DNA of 38,968 bases from Nitrosarchaeum sp. (GCA_016844465.1 JAERMO010000004.1:18619-57586); one strand, 5' to 3'. Positions 23,146-32,159 are shown, counted from the stretch's first letter. The notes: generated from the sequence alone by a model not told the origin. Numbers and translations: made by a program.

Positions 23146-23553
23146 CTATTTTCTCGGATTATCATCAGAAATGGTAGTGTTCGTCATTTTTGCACCTCCA
23201 GATGCTGGTCCCCTCATCATTTCAGTGATTTTTGCTTCTTGTTCTTTAAGAGATTCTTTCATTCTAGTTTCCTGTTTTTCAAGAACAGTTGAACGTGTTT
23301 TTCCCATCTCTTTTCGTTCTTCTAATTCATCAATTAGTTGTTGTTTTGTAGATTTTATCAAAATTGAACCAGCTTGCTTGTATACATTATCATCAGTAGT
23401 AATTTTTTTTAATTCATCTAGTGCCTTGTCAGTCTCAATTTGTTCCATTTCAAGATGTTGTTTTTGGGTAATTATTGATTGAAGATTTTGTTGAGATTGT
23501 TGCAATTTCATGAGTTGTTCTTGAAGCCATGGTGGCATTTGTCCTGATGACAT
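23146..23553 (-). CDS. pfdB: Prefoldin beta subunit
   Basis: 135 residues with the beta-prefoldin pattern: N-terminal helix PPWLQEQLMKLQQSQQNLQS, the two-strand turn VYKQAGSILIKSTKQQLIDE, and a second long helix up to residue 115. The last 20 residues are a disordered Gly/Ser/Asn tail. It assembles with alpha subunits (not in this window) into the jellyfish-shaped hexamer that hands unfolded chains to the thermosome. It lies 24 nt after pcc1, which is usual for archaea. Confidence 0.92.
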   Translation of the reverse strand: MSSGQMPPWLQEQLMKLQQSQQNLQSIITQKQHLEMEQIETDKALDELKKITTDDNVYKQAGSILIKSTKQQLIDELEERKEMGKTRSTVLEKQETRMKESLKEQEAKITEMMRGPASGGAKMTNTTISDDNPRK

Positions 23554-23577
23554 GCTAGTTCAATGTTTTTGATTTCA

Positions 23578-23823
23578 TTATATCTTTACCGATTCAATTG
23601 AGTCGTAACTTGCCTGAATTAATCTCAAAGTTGAATTAAGATTTGCTCGTAAGTGTTGAATATGTTCTGAATCTATTGAGATGTGGATTTTATCATTTAA
23701 TGAAATAGTGGTTTTGGTAGGGTTTTCTGGATAAAATTGATTATCAATGTGGATTGAATCAAATATTGCTTTTGTCTTTTCTTTAGCATCAACATTAATT
23801 TTAGCATTAAAGATTAATGTCAT
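23578..23823 (-). CDS. pcc1: KEOPS complex subunit Pcc1
   Basis: The track begins at 23904, but the first 27 residues are an extension inside rpl37ae. ATG 23823 (MTLIFNAKINVDAKEK) gives an 81-residue protein, the normal Pcc1 size, with KIHISIDSEHIQHLRANLNS followed by TLRLIQASYDSI, the helix used for dimerisation and Kae1 binding. KEOPS makes the t6A modification of ANN-decoding tRNAs. It overlaps rpl37ae by 17 nt and precedes pfdB, a common archaeal order. Confidence 0.85.
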   Translation of the reverse strand: MTLIFNAKINVDAKEKTKAIFDSIHIDNQFYPENPTKTTISLNDKIHISIDSEHIQHLRANLNSTLRLIQASYDSIESVKI

Positions 23824-24013
23824 ACGCGGTTCCAGCAATCTTGAAACTACATTTCTTACAAGACCAAATGCCAACTGCATCTCTACTAAATTGTTTTGAA
23901 CCACATTCAGGACAAGATCTTTCTGCTTTTAGTTGAAAGTGAATTTTGGCATATTGTTTTCTGATTTTAATACCATATCGTGCGCCTAACCCTTTTAGGG
24001 ATTTCTTTGCCAT
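23807..24013 (-). CDS. rpl37ae: Ribosomal protein L37ae (eL43)
   Basis: 68 residues: MAKKSLKGLGARYGIKIRKQ, then the zinc ribbon CPECGSKQFSRDAVGIWSCK-KC, with four zinc-binding Cys. Typical size is 70-90, so this is a short but complete form. Its ATG follows, by one base, the TAA that ends the displaced rrp42 tail, showing that rrp42 originally ran right up to this gene. The spacer of 85 nt to the present rrp42 stop is therefore old coding sequence. Confidence 0.93.
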   Translation of the reverse strand: MAKKSLKGLGARYGIKIRKQYAKIHFQLKAERSCPECGSKQFSRDAVGIWSCKKCSFKIAGTAYDINL

Positions 24014-24014
24014 T

Positions 24015-24098
24015 TTATTTTCTTGCTCCCATTACTTGTTTTAACTTTTCTCTTATTTTTGCTCCTACCTTAACAGATGTTTTTCAACATTGTATAAC
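24015..24098 (-). other. Displaced C-terminal coding tail of rrp42 behind two in-frame stops
   Basis: In the same frame as rrp42, after its TAA at 24099-24101, the codons read VIQC, TGA, KTSVKVGAKIREKLKQVMG-ARK and TAA. Aligned from memory with Sulfolobus Rrp42, whose chain continues about 28 residues beyond the same Gly-rich segment (a helix ending in EELKKHLG), this tail matches in length and character. It therefore encodes the missing last helix. Confidence 0.75.
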
Positions 24099-24833
24099 TT
24101 AGTCAAATGTAAATCCTCCGTTTCCTCCTTTTTGTAAAGCGCAAATATTTCCATTAGAATCAGTAGTAATTGTAATTCTTGCCTCCATACTATCCCACTC
24201 ATCACCATTTGGATCAACAATTATATGATTTCCAATTTTGCCCATAGTGACAGAGACTGGAATAGTGGTGATTGGAATATCCAACTCTACGCCTTCAATT
24301 AAAGTTGGTACATCATTTTTCATTTCCCATTTTGGGGTTTTAGAAGAAAGGATCGCAGCCGTTGCAGCATAAGCACATGTATCAAACAGGTTACCATCAT
24401 AATCAACTACAACATTATCAGCAAAAACTCCAACAACTGATTTATTTTTTTCAATTACCAATTGAGACAAATCGATCATGTGACTTTCTCTAATGCCTCT
24501 GTCAACCACTCTTGCCAATTCAATAACATCTGGGCCAGGAGGTCCTGTTTCAACACTAGGGTGTGAAAATGGTAAAAGTTCAGCTGTGCAGATGAAAATA
24601 CCCTTGTCACCCATATCTGGAAAAGGTCTATCTGGTTGAATTTTAATGCCACAAATTACTTCGCTATCACCCAATCTTACTCGTGCAGAACCATTTGCTT
24701 TTGGAATTGCATTTGGTTCAATTACTAATTTTCGAGGTTCATCAAATGCCCTTCCATCAACTCTTTTTCCTTGTTCTAATAATTCAAGGATTTGAGATTT
24801 TTTTAGTTCATCAATTACAGATGTAGTTGCCAT
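24099..24833 (-). CDS. rrp42: Exosome subunit Rrp42, lacking its C-terminal helix
   Basis: The 244 residues follow the RNase PH fold of Rrp42: GKRVDGRAFDEPRKLVIEPN, NGSARVRLGDSEVICGIK, PFSHPSVETGPPGPDVIELA-RVVDRGIRES, VVVDYDGNLFDTCAYAA. Rrp42 has no catalytic site of its own but pairs with Rrp41 to form the hexameric ring. It ends at FTFD followed by TAA. About 28 residues expected at the C-terminus lie beyond, in frame (see the adjacent entry). The start follows rrp41's stop directly. The lost helix packs on the ring surface in known structures, so truncation could be tolerated. Confidence 0.92.
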   Translation of the reverse strand: MATTSVIDELKKSQILELLEQGKRVDGRAFDEPRKLVIEPNAIPKANGSARVRLGDSEVICGIKIQPDRPFPDMGDKGIFICTAELLPFSHPSVETGPPGPDVIELARVVDRGIRESHMIDLSQLVIEKNKSVVGVFADNVVVDYDGNLFDTCAYAATAAILSSKTPKWEMKNDVPTLIEGVELDIPITTIPVSVTMGKIGNHIIVDPNGDEWDSMEARITITTDSNGNICALQKGGNGGFTFD

Positions 24834-25568
24834 TTATTTTTCTCCGTTTCCAAAATATTTGTCAGTTAATGCTTTCTTTTGTAATTCATAAACAATTTTG
24901 CAACCTTTAATTCCAGTTTCAACACATTTTTTAAATTCTTCTGGAGTTAATACCCCATCTAATTGTAATAATGTAATTTTATCCGTACTTGGCATATAGC
25001 CAATAGGCATATCAGCTTGACCTGCTTGATCTTCTTCATTATTAACATCAAGAATAATGGTGTCAGCAGCTTTACCTGCAGCGCATGCAGCAACCATGTC
25101 CCTCATTGGGATTCCAGCATCAGCTAAAGCCACCGATGCAGCAGATAGTGCAGCACAACGAGTGCCACCATCAGCTTGGAGAACTTCAATATAGACATCA
25201 ACTGCAGTTCTTGGAAATTTATCTAACATTATTGCAGGCTCTAGTGCTTCTTTGATAACTTTGGAAATTTCAATTTCTCTTCTAGAAGGTGCAGGATTTT
25301 TTCTCTCAGTTACAGAAAAAGGTTCCATGTGATATCTAACTCTTAAAATTCCGGTATCAGTGTTTGACATGTGTTTTGGATGTACATCTCGTGGACCAAA
25401 AACTCCAACTAAAATTTTATTGTCACCGAATTCAATATATGCCGAACCGTCGGCATTTTTCAATCCACCTGCCTTAATCATAATTCGTCTTGGCTCATCA
25501 ACTTTTCTACCATCACAGCGAATCCCATTTTCATCTAGTAACACTATCTCTGTATCTCTTCCACCCAT
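24834..25568 (-). CDS. rrp41: Exosome subunit Rrp41, catalytic RNase PH-like
   Basis: 244 residues. RCDGRKVDEPRRIMIKAGGL, NADGSAYIEFGDNKILVGVF-GPRDVHPKH, RREIEISKVIKEALEPAIML, VYIEVLQADGGTRCAALSAAS and the acidic pair in the EDQAGQADMPIGY segment mark the phosphorolytic subunit. It degrades RNA 3'-5' with phosphate, or adds A-rich tails. The ATG overlaps the rrp4 stop by one base. Unlike rrp42, the reading frame is intact to the usual C-terminus. Confidence 0.95.
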   Translation of the reverse strand: MGGRDTEIVLLDENGIRCDGRKVDEPRRIMIKAGGLKNADGSAYIEFGDNKILVGVFGPRDVHPKHMSNTDTGILRVRYHMEPFSVTERKNPAPSRREIEISKVIKEALEPAIMLDKFPRTAVDVYIEVLQADGGTRCAALSAASVALADAGIPMRDMVAACAAGKAADTIILDVNNEEDQAGQADMPIGYMPSTDKITLLQLDGVLTPEEFKKCVETGIKGCKIVYELQKKALTDKYFGNGEK

Positions 25569-26248
25569 TATGATTCACCTTTTGATTCTAACATTTCTTT
25601 CACTTGGTCAGTTAAGTTAGCAACATGTGCTTTTTCATCTACCATTTGTATTGCTTTTTTAGCCTTTAATAATCCCTCGGGGCTCTCACATGAAACTACT
25701 ACCCAACCGTTTTGACCAATAGTTATAGCAGCATTCGTAGCCATCTCAATAGTTTGAATCATAGTGCCCTTTTTGCCAATCAAACGTGGAACCTTGCTAG
25801 GCGAAATTTTGATCAAGTCTCCAGAATCAATTTTACCAAGATCCCTATCAGCTATGGTAACAAGTGGATCCCTTGTTCTATCAAAATTAGCAATTCTGGC
25901 TGCTACGAGATCGCCTGATTTCAACTTTGAGGAAAGCTCATCAGCATGTGCTGAAAAATCCCTTCCAAAAACATCTTGAGCAGGTAAAAATCCCACATAA
26001 CATGAATTGATATCCAATTCCCAGGATAATGATGTATGAGATACGACTTTACCAATTACAAGATCGTTGATCTTTGGAATGTATTTTCCAGTTAACGGAA
26101 TTACTTTAACAGAATCATCATAAATTTCTGAAATTCCTATGGTAGTAGAGATAATTTTGTTACCATCAAGGATCACATTTTGTTCAGGTCTGTAAGGTCC
26201 AGTTGTCACTACATCGCCAGGAATAACATACTTTCTTTTGTTCTCCAT
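25568..26248 (-). CDS. rrp4: Exosome cap subunit Rrp4 (S1 plus KH domains)
   Basis: 226 residues: N-terminal domain (KYVIPGDVVTTGPYRPEQNV), S1 domain at about 60-135 (INDLVIGKVVSHTSLSWELD-INSCYVGFLPAQDVFGR), and KH domain with the GXXG loop in VPRLIGKKGTMIQTI. It forms the RNA-binding cap on the Rrp41/42 ring. One-base overlaps with sbds and rrp41 show tight translational coupling. The SBDS-Rrp4-Rrp41-Rrp42 order is a conserved archaeal superoperon. Confidence 0.95.
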   Translation of the reverse strand: MENKRKYVIPGDVVTTGPYRPEQNVILDGNKIISTTIGISEIYDDSVKVIPLTGKYIPKINDLVIGKVVSHTSLSWELDINSCYVGFLPAQDVFGRDFSAHADELSSKLKSGDLVAARIANFDRTRDPLVTIADRDLGKIDSGDLIKISPSKVPRLIGKKGTMIQTIEMATNAAITIGQNGWVVVSCESPEGLLKAKKAIQMVDEKAHVANLTDQVKEMLESKGES

Positions 26249-26934
26249 TACTTCATAACCTCAACTGTAGCAGAACCTTTTGTTATAGAACCTAATCTAT
26301 CAATCACGTTTGGCCTTGCTCCAGCGGGTATTTCAAGTATTGCTTTTAAGGAACCATTATTTTGCCATTCTTCTTTTTTTAGAGACCCTATAGATTTTAG
26401 AACAGCATAAGATTGAGAAGCATATTGTGCAGGTATAGTTATTTCAAGATCAAGATTTTCAGATTTCATAGGTATGATTGAACGCAATTTTTCTACAATA
26501 TCTTTTACCTGCTCATCTACACTTTTTTGTGGGTCTACTGTGATTCTCCCATCCTTTAATGCTTGTTCAATTCTCACTGGTGGATGAGGTAAATGAGTTC
26601 TAGGATCAACAAAAGTCTTGGCGATATATGAAACAATTTGTTTTCTCTTCTCCTCGACCATCTTACGTCGTTGATCAGTGGTAAGATTTAGATCACCTTT
26701 TCGAAGCATTATCTCAGCGATCTCTAGGACGTCTTCAGTTTTGAAAGCCTTGAGTAATTTTTCTGTTGACGGTTTAGTCCCCTTTCCAGAATCGGTATAA
26801 ATCTCATCAGAAACCAAGATTGTAGAAATATCTTTTTTCTTTCCAAGTTTGTAATCAAGTGCAGGATCAGGCTTTACCAAAATCTCAAATTTTTCACCTT
26901 CGTGAGAATACCTCACTATTGTAACATCAGTCAT
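26248..26934 (-). CDS. SBDS/SDO1 ribosome maturation protein
   Basis: 228 residues. Domain I: VTIVRYSHEGEKFEILVKPD and the helix with VSDEIYTDSGKGTKPSTEKL; domain II: TTDQRRKMVEEKRKQIVSYI-AKTFVDPRTHLPHPP; domain III, a ferredoxin-like fold to the C-terminus. SBDS with EF-2-like GTPases releases the anti-association factor aIF6 from the 50S subunit. It is the first gene of the operon; the promoter lies in the 89-bp spacer shared with divergent rpoD. Confidence 0.94.
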   Translation of the reverse strand: MTDVTIVRYSHEGEKFEILVKPDPALDYKLGKKKDISTILVSDEIYTDSGKGTKPSTEKLLKAFKTEDVLEIAEIMLRKGDLNLTTDQRRKMVEEKRKQIVSYIAKTFVDPRTHLPHPPVRIEQALKDGRITVDPQKSVDEQVKDIVEKLRSIIPMKSENLDLEITIPAQYASQSYAVLKSIGSLKKEEWQNNGSLKAILEIPAGARPNVIDRLGSITKGSATVEVMK

Positions 26935-27023
26935 TTCTAAAATATCATAGGATAATTTGGTATTTATCTTAACGTAAAACCAGCTAGATTTTTATGTGGA
27001 CTTCGAAAATTTTCTTCTAGGAT

Positions 27024-27662
27024 TTGTCTTCTTTAGAGATTGTTAACAAGGATAATCAAAAAATTTCAATCAAGTTAAAAGGGATTTCTTTGCAGTATGC
27101 AAATGCACTTAGACGTATCTGTTTAAACGGTATTCCGGTATTTGCCATAGATACAGTAGACATTATAGAAAATTCATCAGTATTACCTGATGAAGGTTTG
27201 GCACATAGATTAGGTTTAATTCCAATTAAGACAGATCTTTCAAGGTTTAATGAACCATCAAAATGTGATTGTCAAAGTGAAACAGGCTGTTCTAATTGTA
27301 AAGTTATGTTGGTTCTAGATTCTGGAGACTCTGATGTTACAAGAACGATCTTATCAAATGAATTAACATCTGAGGATGAGTTGGTAAAGCCAACTTCAGA
27401 TAAAATTCCAATTGTTCAACTGGCACCAGGACAGAGAATCAAAATCGAATGCTATGCAAGACTCGGCAGAGGTACAGAACATGCAAAATGGAATTCATCA
27501 AACATTGCAGTTCTCACCGAAACTAACAAAGAAGATGAGAGAATTCTCACAGTAGAGTCAACTGGAGCATTAAAACCAGAACAAATAATCCTTGCAGGAG
27601 TGGATGAACTCAGTAATAGGTTAGTAGAGTTTAAAGAAATTATTGGCAAATTAGAAGAATAA
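27024..27662 (+). CDS. rpoD: RNA polymerase subunit D
   Basis: 212 residues; TTG start. LQYANALRRICLNGIPVFAID is the alpha-like dimerisation motif that pairs with subunit L. The inserted domain has CDCQSETGCSNCKVM, four closely spaced Cys consistent with the iron-sulfur cluster found in some archaeal RpoD proteins. GRGTEHAKWNSSNIAVL is also typical. It begins the RNA polymerase/ribosomal operon rpoD-rpl18e-rpl13-rps9. A TATA-like tttttatg lies about 30 bp upstream. Confidence 0.95.
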   Translation: MSSLEIVNKDNQKISIKLKGISLQYANALRRICLNGIPVFAIDTVDIIENSSVLPDEGLAHRLGLIPIKTDLSRFNEPSKCDCQSETGCSNCKVMLVLDSGDSDVTRTILSNELTSEDELVKPTSDKIPIVQLAPGQRIKIECYARLGRGTEHAKWNSSNIAVLTETNKEDERILTVESTGALKPEQIILAGVDELSNRLVEFKEIIGKLEE

Positions 27663-27707
27663 ACTAAGCATAGACATTATATTTGGGTTTTAAGTCGGAT
27701 TATTCAC

Positions 27708-28055
27708 ATGGTTAATCAAGTTGTCATACGTATGGCAAAAGATCTAAAAAAAGCATCAGTCAAAAATGAAGCGCCTATTTGGGCAAAGTTGGCAGAATAT
27801 GCATTAAAACCATCCCGTGCCAGACGAAATATCAACTTGAAACGAATTGGTCAACTAACAAAGGATGCCGACACAGTAGTGTTTCCTGGAAAAGTATTAG
27901 GAACCGGTGATATTCATCATAAAATTACACTTTGTTCATTTTCAATTTCAAATTCTGCTGCTACAAAAATTTTAGAAAGTGGGGGGAAAATCATTAGTTA
28001 TTCAGATTTGATAGTGAAACACCCAACGGGAAAAGGAGTGATGATACTTGGCTAA
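27708..28055 (+). CDS. rpl18e: Ribosomal protein L18e (eL18)
   Basis: 115 residues, typical length. WAKLAEYALKPSRARRNINL, VVFPGKVLGTGDIHHKITLC and KHPTGKGVMILG match archaeal L18e (rpL15 superfamily). ATG start 45 nt after rpoD. An internal ATG at 27732 (MAKDLKKASVKN) is an alternative start. The last 8 nt overlap rpl13. Confidence 0.94.
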   Translation: MVNQVVIRMAKDLKKASVKNEAPIWAKLAEYALKPSRARRNINLKRIGQLTKDADTVVFPGKVLGTGDIHHKITLCSFSISNSAATKILESGGKIISYSDLIVKHPTGKGVMILG

Positions 28056-28509
28056 TCAAGAAAATGTTGTATCAATAGATAAACCAATTGTTGTAGATGC
28101 TACAGACCACATAGCAGGACGATTATGTTCAAATGTTGCTAAACTATTGTTAAACGGAAACCGAGTATCAGTTGTAAATTGTGAGAAAATCATGTTGAGT
28201 GGAACAAGATCAAATATAATTAGTGAGCAAAGAGCATTTTTAGAAGTTAACAGTGTAATTCATCCAAGGCATGGTCCAGTACATCCAAGAAGACCAGACA
28301 CAATTATGAAAACAATGATTCGTGGAATGTTGCCAAGGAAAAAACCTTCAGGCGTGGCAGCTCATAAAAGATTAAGAACATACATTGGTTCGCCTAAAGA
28401 ACTAGGCGCGTTTAAAAAAATTCAATTTGAAAACGCAAAAATTAAAAGATCTTCTGCCAACTATACAACAGTAGGCGAGATTGGTAAGTTAATAGGGTGG
28501 ACAGAATGA
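28048..28509 (+). CDS. rpl13: Ribosomal protein L13 (uL13)
   Basis: 153 residues. VVDATDHIAGRLCSNVAKLL, IMLSGTRSNIISEQRAFLEV and TIMKTMIRGMLPRKKPSGVA-AHKRLRTYIG are uL13 signatures. The start is TTG within the end of rpl18e. It ends in TGA, with the rps9 ATG inside (ATGA). This is another gene showing that TGA terminates normally here. Confidence 0.95.
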   Translation: MANQENVVSIDKPIVVDATDHIAGRLCSNVAKLLLNGNRVSVVNCEKIMLSGTRSNIISEQRAFLEVNSVIHPRHGPVHPRRPDTIMKTMIRGMLPRKKPSGVAAHKRLRTYIGSPKELGAFKKIQFENAKIKRSSANYTTVGEIGKLIGWTE

Positions 28510-28955
28510 CAACACCAAAAACAGAAATTTATTTTGCAACTAGAAAAACATCTAGTGCACATGTTTACATTACAAAAGGACAGGGCAAGGTTAGAATAAA
28601 CAATGTACCTGTTGAAATGATTCCACAGGAAACTGCTCGCGAGATTATGTTAATTCCATTAGAAATTACAGGGGATTTAAGAGACAAGATAGATATTTCA
28701 GTCAGAGTACGAGGAGGCGGATTTATGGGACAAGCAGGTGCAGTATCCACTGGAATTTCTAGAGCACTTATAGGATGGACTAAATCCAAAAAAGAACCTA
28801 AAGATCATCCATTTCCAAAATCCACAAGAGAAGACCTAAGACAGAGAATTACAGATTTTGACAAGTATCTGATTAGCGGCGATGCCAGAAGAAAAGAACC
28901 AAAAAAGTTTGGCGGACCTGGTGCTAGAAGAAGAAAACAAAAATCATATCGTTAG
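28506..28955 (+). CDS. rps9: Ribosomal protein S9 (uS9)
   Basis: ATG 28506 (MTTPKTEIYFATRKTSSAHV) is preferred to the track's GTG 28497, because it makes the usual ATGA overlap with rpl13. 149 residues; VRVRGGGFMGQAGAVSTGIS and the basic tail ending RRRKQKSYR, whose last residues reach the P-site tRNA, are diagnostic. In many archaea rpoN and rpoK follow; here a nucleotidyltransferase does. Confidence 0.95.
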   Translation: MTTPKTEIYFATRKTSSAHVYITKGQGKVRINNVPVEMIPQETAREIMLIPLEITGDLRDKIDISVRVRGGGFMGQAGAVSTGISRALIGWTKSKKEPKDHPFPKSTREDLRQRITDFDKYLISGDARRKEPKKFGGPGARRRKQKSYR

Positions 28956-28958
28956 ACT

Positions 28959-29687
28959 GTGAAAGCCATAATTCTAGCTGGTGGTAAGGGAACTAGGGGT
29001 AAGCCATATACAGAATATTTTCCAAAAGCAATGACACCAATAAACGATAAACCGTTAATTGACTATATTGTAAGATATCTAAATTCATTTGATTTCATTA
29101 AAGAAATCATTATAATTTCAGACTTTGAAGGATTGGGGGGTCAAATTAGAAATTATTACAGCAATTTCAAAAATAAAAAAAGGATTACATTTGTTCAAGA
29201 TACACAGAGTGGAACTGGGGGTGATCTTTTACATATTGAAAATAAACTCAAGGAAGATTCAGAATTTTTGTTATGGTTTGTAGATAACTTATGCGCCATT
29301 GATTTAGCCGAGATGAGAAAAGTGTTTAAAGAAAAAAATAGTATAGCATGCATTGCAACCAGAACAAAAAGAAATGAAGAAACAGGATTTGCAGTAGTAG
29401 AAAATGGCATAATTAAGGAATTCAAAGAAAAACCAACTATGAAATTACAATTTTCAGAGTGTCTGGGTATTTACATTCTCGGAAAAGATATCATCAAAAG
29501 AATTAGAGTAAAAGAAAAACAAAAAGAGATCAATCTCTCATTTGACATTTTACAACAATTATCCAAAGAAGGAAAAATTAGTGCCTATGACATTCAAGAT
29601 ATAGAATGGATAGATGTCGAGTCACCAATGGTTTTAGAAAGACATAAAAAAACTGTAAAAAAAATTATAAAACAGATGGGGTTTTAG
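28959..29687 (+). CDS. NDP-sugar pyrophosphorylase-like nucleotidyltransferase
   Basis: 242 residues; GTG start 3 nt after rps9. LAGGKGTRGKPYTEYFPKAM is the nucleotide-binding loop (GGxGTR...PK), followed by NDKPLIDYIVRYL, TQSGTGGDL and FVDNLCAIDL, where relatives have a GD or DN metal site. It lacks the C-terminal left-handed beta helix of GlmU-type enzymes, so it should simply activate a sugar-1-phosphate (glucose or mannose type) for surface glycans. The tail converges on leuD with a 23-nt overlap. Confidence 0.85.
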   Translation: MKAIILAGGKGTRGKPYTEYFPKAMTPINDKPLIDYIVRYLNSFDFIKEIIIISDFEGLGGQIRNYYSNFKNKKRITFVQDTQSGTGGDLLHIENKLKEDSEFLLWFVDNLCAIDLAEMRKVFKEKNSIACIATRTKRNEETGFAVVENGIIKEFKEKPTMKLQFSECLGIYILGKDIIKRIRVKEKQKEINLSFDILQQLSKEGKISAYDIQDIEWIDVESPMVLERHKKTVKKIIKQMGF

Positions 29688-30249
29688 ATTGTTTTTCAAA
29701 TTCGGAGATTTTTTTTTCGTATTGTAAAGTTTGAGATATATCATCCAATCCCTCTAAAAGAATTTTTTTCTTGTGTAAATCAATATCGAATGGAATTTCT
29801 TTAGAACTTGTTTTAATTATTTGATTTTCCAGGTCTATTTCTATTATCCCTGTTTCGCGCTGTAATTTTTCTACTATTTTTTCTTCCAAAACAATCGGTA
29901 AAAGACCATTTTTGAAACAATTACTGTAAAAGATATCAGCAAAAGAAGGAGCGATAATTACTGAGAAACCATAGTCTTGTAATGCCCATACTGCATGTTC
30001 TCTGCTAGAACCACATCCAAAATTATCTCCTGCAACAAGAATTTTAGAATTTTTGTATTTTTCATCATTTAAGATAAAATCAGATTTTAGATTTTCTTGA
30101 TCATCATATCGCCAGTCATAGAAAAGAAATTTACCAAAACCAGATTTTTGTACTAATTTTAAGAATTGTTTTGGCACAATTTGATCTGTATCTACATTCA
30201 CTTGATCTAATGGAGTTATTACAGTTTTTACTTTTTTGAAAGATTGCAT
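29665..30249 (-). CDS. leuD: Bacterial-type 3-isopropylmalate dehydratase small subunit
   Basis: 194 residues, the length of bacterial Leu[41 protein letters not shown] and IIAPSFADIFYSNCFKNGLL are the swivel-domain motifs. It follows leuC by one nt. With LeuC it interconverts 2- and 3-isopropylmalate in leucine synthesis. Compared with the other small subunit here (163 residues, [14 protein letters not shown]), it is longer and belongs to the bacterial branch, implying separate origin. Confidence 0.9.
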   Translation of the reverse strand: MQSFKKVKTVITPLDQVNVDTDQIVPKQFLKLVQKSGFGKFLFYDWRYDDQENLKSDFILNDEKYKNSKILVAGDNFGCGSSREHAVWALQDYGFSVIIAPSFADIFYSNCFKNGLLPIVLEEKIVEKLQRETGIIEIDLENQIIKTSSKEIPFDIDLHKKKILLEGLDDISQTLQYEKKISEFEKQSKTPSVL

Positions 30250-30250
30250 C

Positions 30251-31666
30251 TTAATTCAGATCCATTTTTCTAACATCGACAAAACGCCCCTCTATTGCAG
30301 CGGCAGCGGCCATGACTGGACTTACCAAATGAGTTCGCCCCCCAGTTCCTTGTCTACCTTCAAAATTTCTATTAGAAGTACTTGCACATCTTTCACCAGG
30401 AGATAAAATATCAGGATTCATTCCCAAACACATACTACAGCCTGATTCTCTCCATTCAAAATTAGCGTCTATGAAGATTTTATCAATACCAAGATCTTCA
30501 GCTTGTTTTTTCACCATTTGAGAGCCAGGGACCACCATAGCTCTAACATGTGGAGATACTTTTTGTCCCTTGATAATTTTGGATGCTTCAATTAGATCTT
30601 CCAATCTAGCATTTGTGCATGATCCTATAAACACCCTATCTATTTTAATTTCAGTAATTAGAACTCCAGGTTTTAGATCCATGTATTCAAGTGCTTTTTC
30701 AGCACCCTTCTTTTGATTATGATCACCTTTAGAAAAGTCTTCTGGTGATGGGACTGACTCTGTGACATCGCAAGTCATACCAGGATTTGTGCCCCAGCTA
30801 ACTTGGGGTGCAATATTATCAATATGTAAGGTATAATTTTTTTCAAATTTTGCATCGCTATCTGTTTTAAGATGATCTTTCCAATAGTCTACTAGTGATT
30901 CGTAATTTTTTGGAGTGTATTGTCTATCTCGAAGATAGTCAAATGTTTTCTCATCGGGAGCAATTAGACCTGCACGTGCACCTGCTTCAATTGACATGTT
31001 ACAAATGGTCATTCGCTGTTCCATTGAAAGATCACTAATTCCATCTCCTCTATATTCAATGACTGTACCAGTACCGCCAGCAGTACCAATGTTTTTAATT
31101 ATTGATAGTATGATATCTTTAGCTGTTACAGCGTGAGGATTCTTACGTTTACCTTCCACCCTAATTTCAAAAGGTTTTGGCTTGTCTAACCAAAGTGTCT
31201 GTGATGCTAAAACATGTTCTACTTCACTGGTGCCTATTCCAAATGATAATGTCCCAAAGGCACCATGAGTGGAAGTGTGGCTATCTCCACAAACTATTGT
31301 GGTTCCAGGTAATGTAATTCCCAACTGAGGTCCAATGACATGAACAATTCCTTGATTAGGACTTGTAATGTCAAATAATTGAATTCCAAAATCCTTGCAA
31401 TTTTTTTCAAGTGTTTGTATTTGAATTGCAGAAGTTTGATCTAAAATGGGGAGAGATCTATCATTTGTTGGAACGTTATGATCCATTGTAGCAATTGTTA
31501 GGTCAGGTCGCCTTACAGATCTATTATTCATGCGAAGTCCATCAAACGCTTGAGGTGAAGTTACTTCATGAATAAGATGTCTGTCAATATAGATTAAAGA
31601 TGGATTATTTTTTTTTTCTACTACTATATGATCCTCCCAGATTTTTTCAAAAAGTGTTTTTCCCAT
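30251..31666 (-). CDS. leuC: Bacterial-type 3-isopropylmalate dehydratase large subunit
   Basis: The track starts at 31711 inside the preceding gene; ATG 31666 ([20 protein letters not shown]) gives 471 residues, the normal LeuC length, and leaves 1 nt after the previous stop. [4Fe-4S] ligands are visible in [12 protein letters not shown] and in [52 protein letters not shown] and the T-N-R-N-F segment are also standard. It forms the enzyme with the downstream leuD. Confidence 0.92.
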   Translation of the reverse strand: MGKTLFEKIWEDHIVVEKKNNPSLIYIDRHLIHEVTSPQAFDGLRMNNRSVRRPDLTIATMDHNVPTNDRSLPILDQTSAIQIQTLEKNCKDFGIQLFDITSPNQGIVHVIGPQLGITLPGTTIVCGDSHTSTHGAFGTLSFGIGTSEVEHVLASQTLWLDKPKPFEIRVEGKRKNPHAVTAKDIILSIIKNIGTAGGTGTVIEYRGDGISDLSMEQRMTICNMSIEAGARAGLIAPDEKTFDYLRDRQYTPKNYESLVDYWKDHLKTDSDAKFEKNYTLHIDNIAPQVSWGTNPGMTCDVTESVPSPEDFSKGDHNQKKGAEKALEYMDLKPGVLITEIKIDRVFIGSCTNARLEDLIEASKIIKGQKVSPHVRAMVVPGSQMVKKQAEDLGIDKIFIDANFEWRESGCSMCLGMNPDILSPGERCASTSNRNFEGRQGTGGRTHLVSPVMAAAAAIEGRFVDVRKMDLN

Positions 31667-31667
31667 G

Positions 31668-32159
31668 TTAATCATAGATGGGTTTGTACTTGAATAGGCC
31701 ACCAGATTCAATTATTTTTCCAATGATTTCTGAAAATGGTTTCATCTTGTAAGTTTGTTTTTTTGTAAGATTTTTGATGGTATTATTACTAATATCAATA
31801 TCAATTTCATCACCTTCAGAAATATTCGAGTAGGCATCCCTTTCAATTTCTATAGGTAGTAAAAATGCCCCATCTACGGCATTTCTATAAAATATTCTTG
31901 CAAATGAAAGGGCAAGAACTGCCTTTATTCCAGAATGAGAAAGTGCAATTGGTGCATGTTCGCGAGATGAACCACAACCAAAATTTCGTCCAGATAAGAT
32001 AAAATCACCCTCCTTAACCTTTGAGTGAAAATTAGGATCCAATCCCTCCATAGCATGTAACGCAAGTTCAGCATAATCATGTATTTTGAGATATTGTCCT
32101 GGGATAATGACATCGGTGTCAATGTTGTCTCGTTCATATTTTATGACGTTTCCTTTCAT
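31668..32159 (-). CDS. Archaeal-type isopropylmalate/homoaconitate isomerase small subunit
   Basis: 163 residues, the compact archaeal form: [40 protein letters not shown] and [20 protein letters not shown]. The YLK-loop that decides substrate (isopropylmalate versus homoaconitate) is present as QYLKI, so specificity is unresolved. It overlaps the large subunit by 4 nt. With the second isomerase pair downstream handling isopropylmalate, this pair is a good candidate for homoaconitase of the alpha-aminoadipate lysine pathway (inference). Confidence 0.82.
   Translation of the reverse strand: MKGNVIKYERDNIDTDVIIPGQYLKIHDYAELALHAMEGLDPNFHSKVKEGDFILSGRNFGCGSSREHAPIALSHSGIKAVLALSFARIFYRNAVDGAFLLPIEIERDAYSNISEGDEIDIDISNNTIKNLTKKQTYKMKPFSEIIGKIIESGGLFKYKPIYD

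Noticed and set aside
23824-23904. N-terminal extension of Pcc1
   Set aside because: It is an alternate frame of rpl37ae; Pcc1 proteins are about 80 residues, as given by ATG 23823.
31667-31711. leuC starting at 31711 with overlap into the small subunit
   Set aside because: The first 15 residues are a shadow of the upstream gene; ATG 31666 begins the conserved [10 protein letters not shown].
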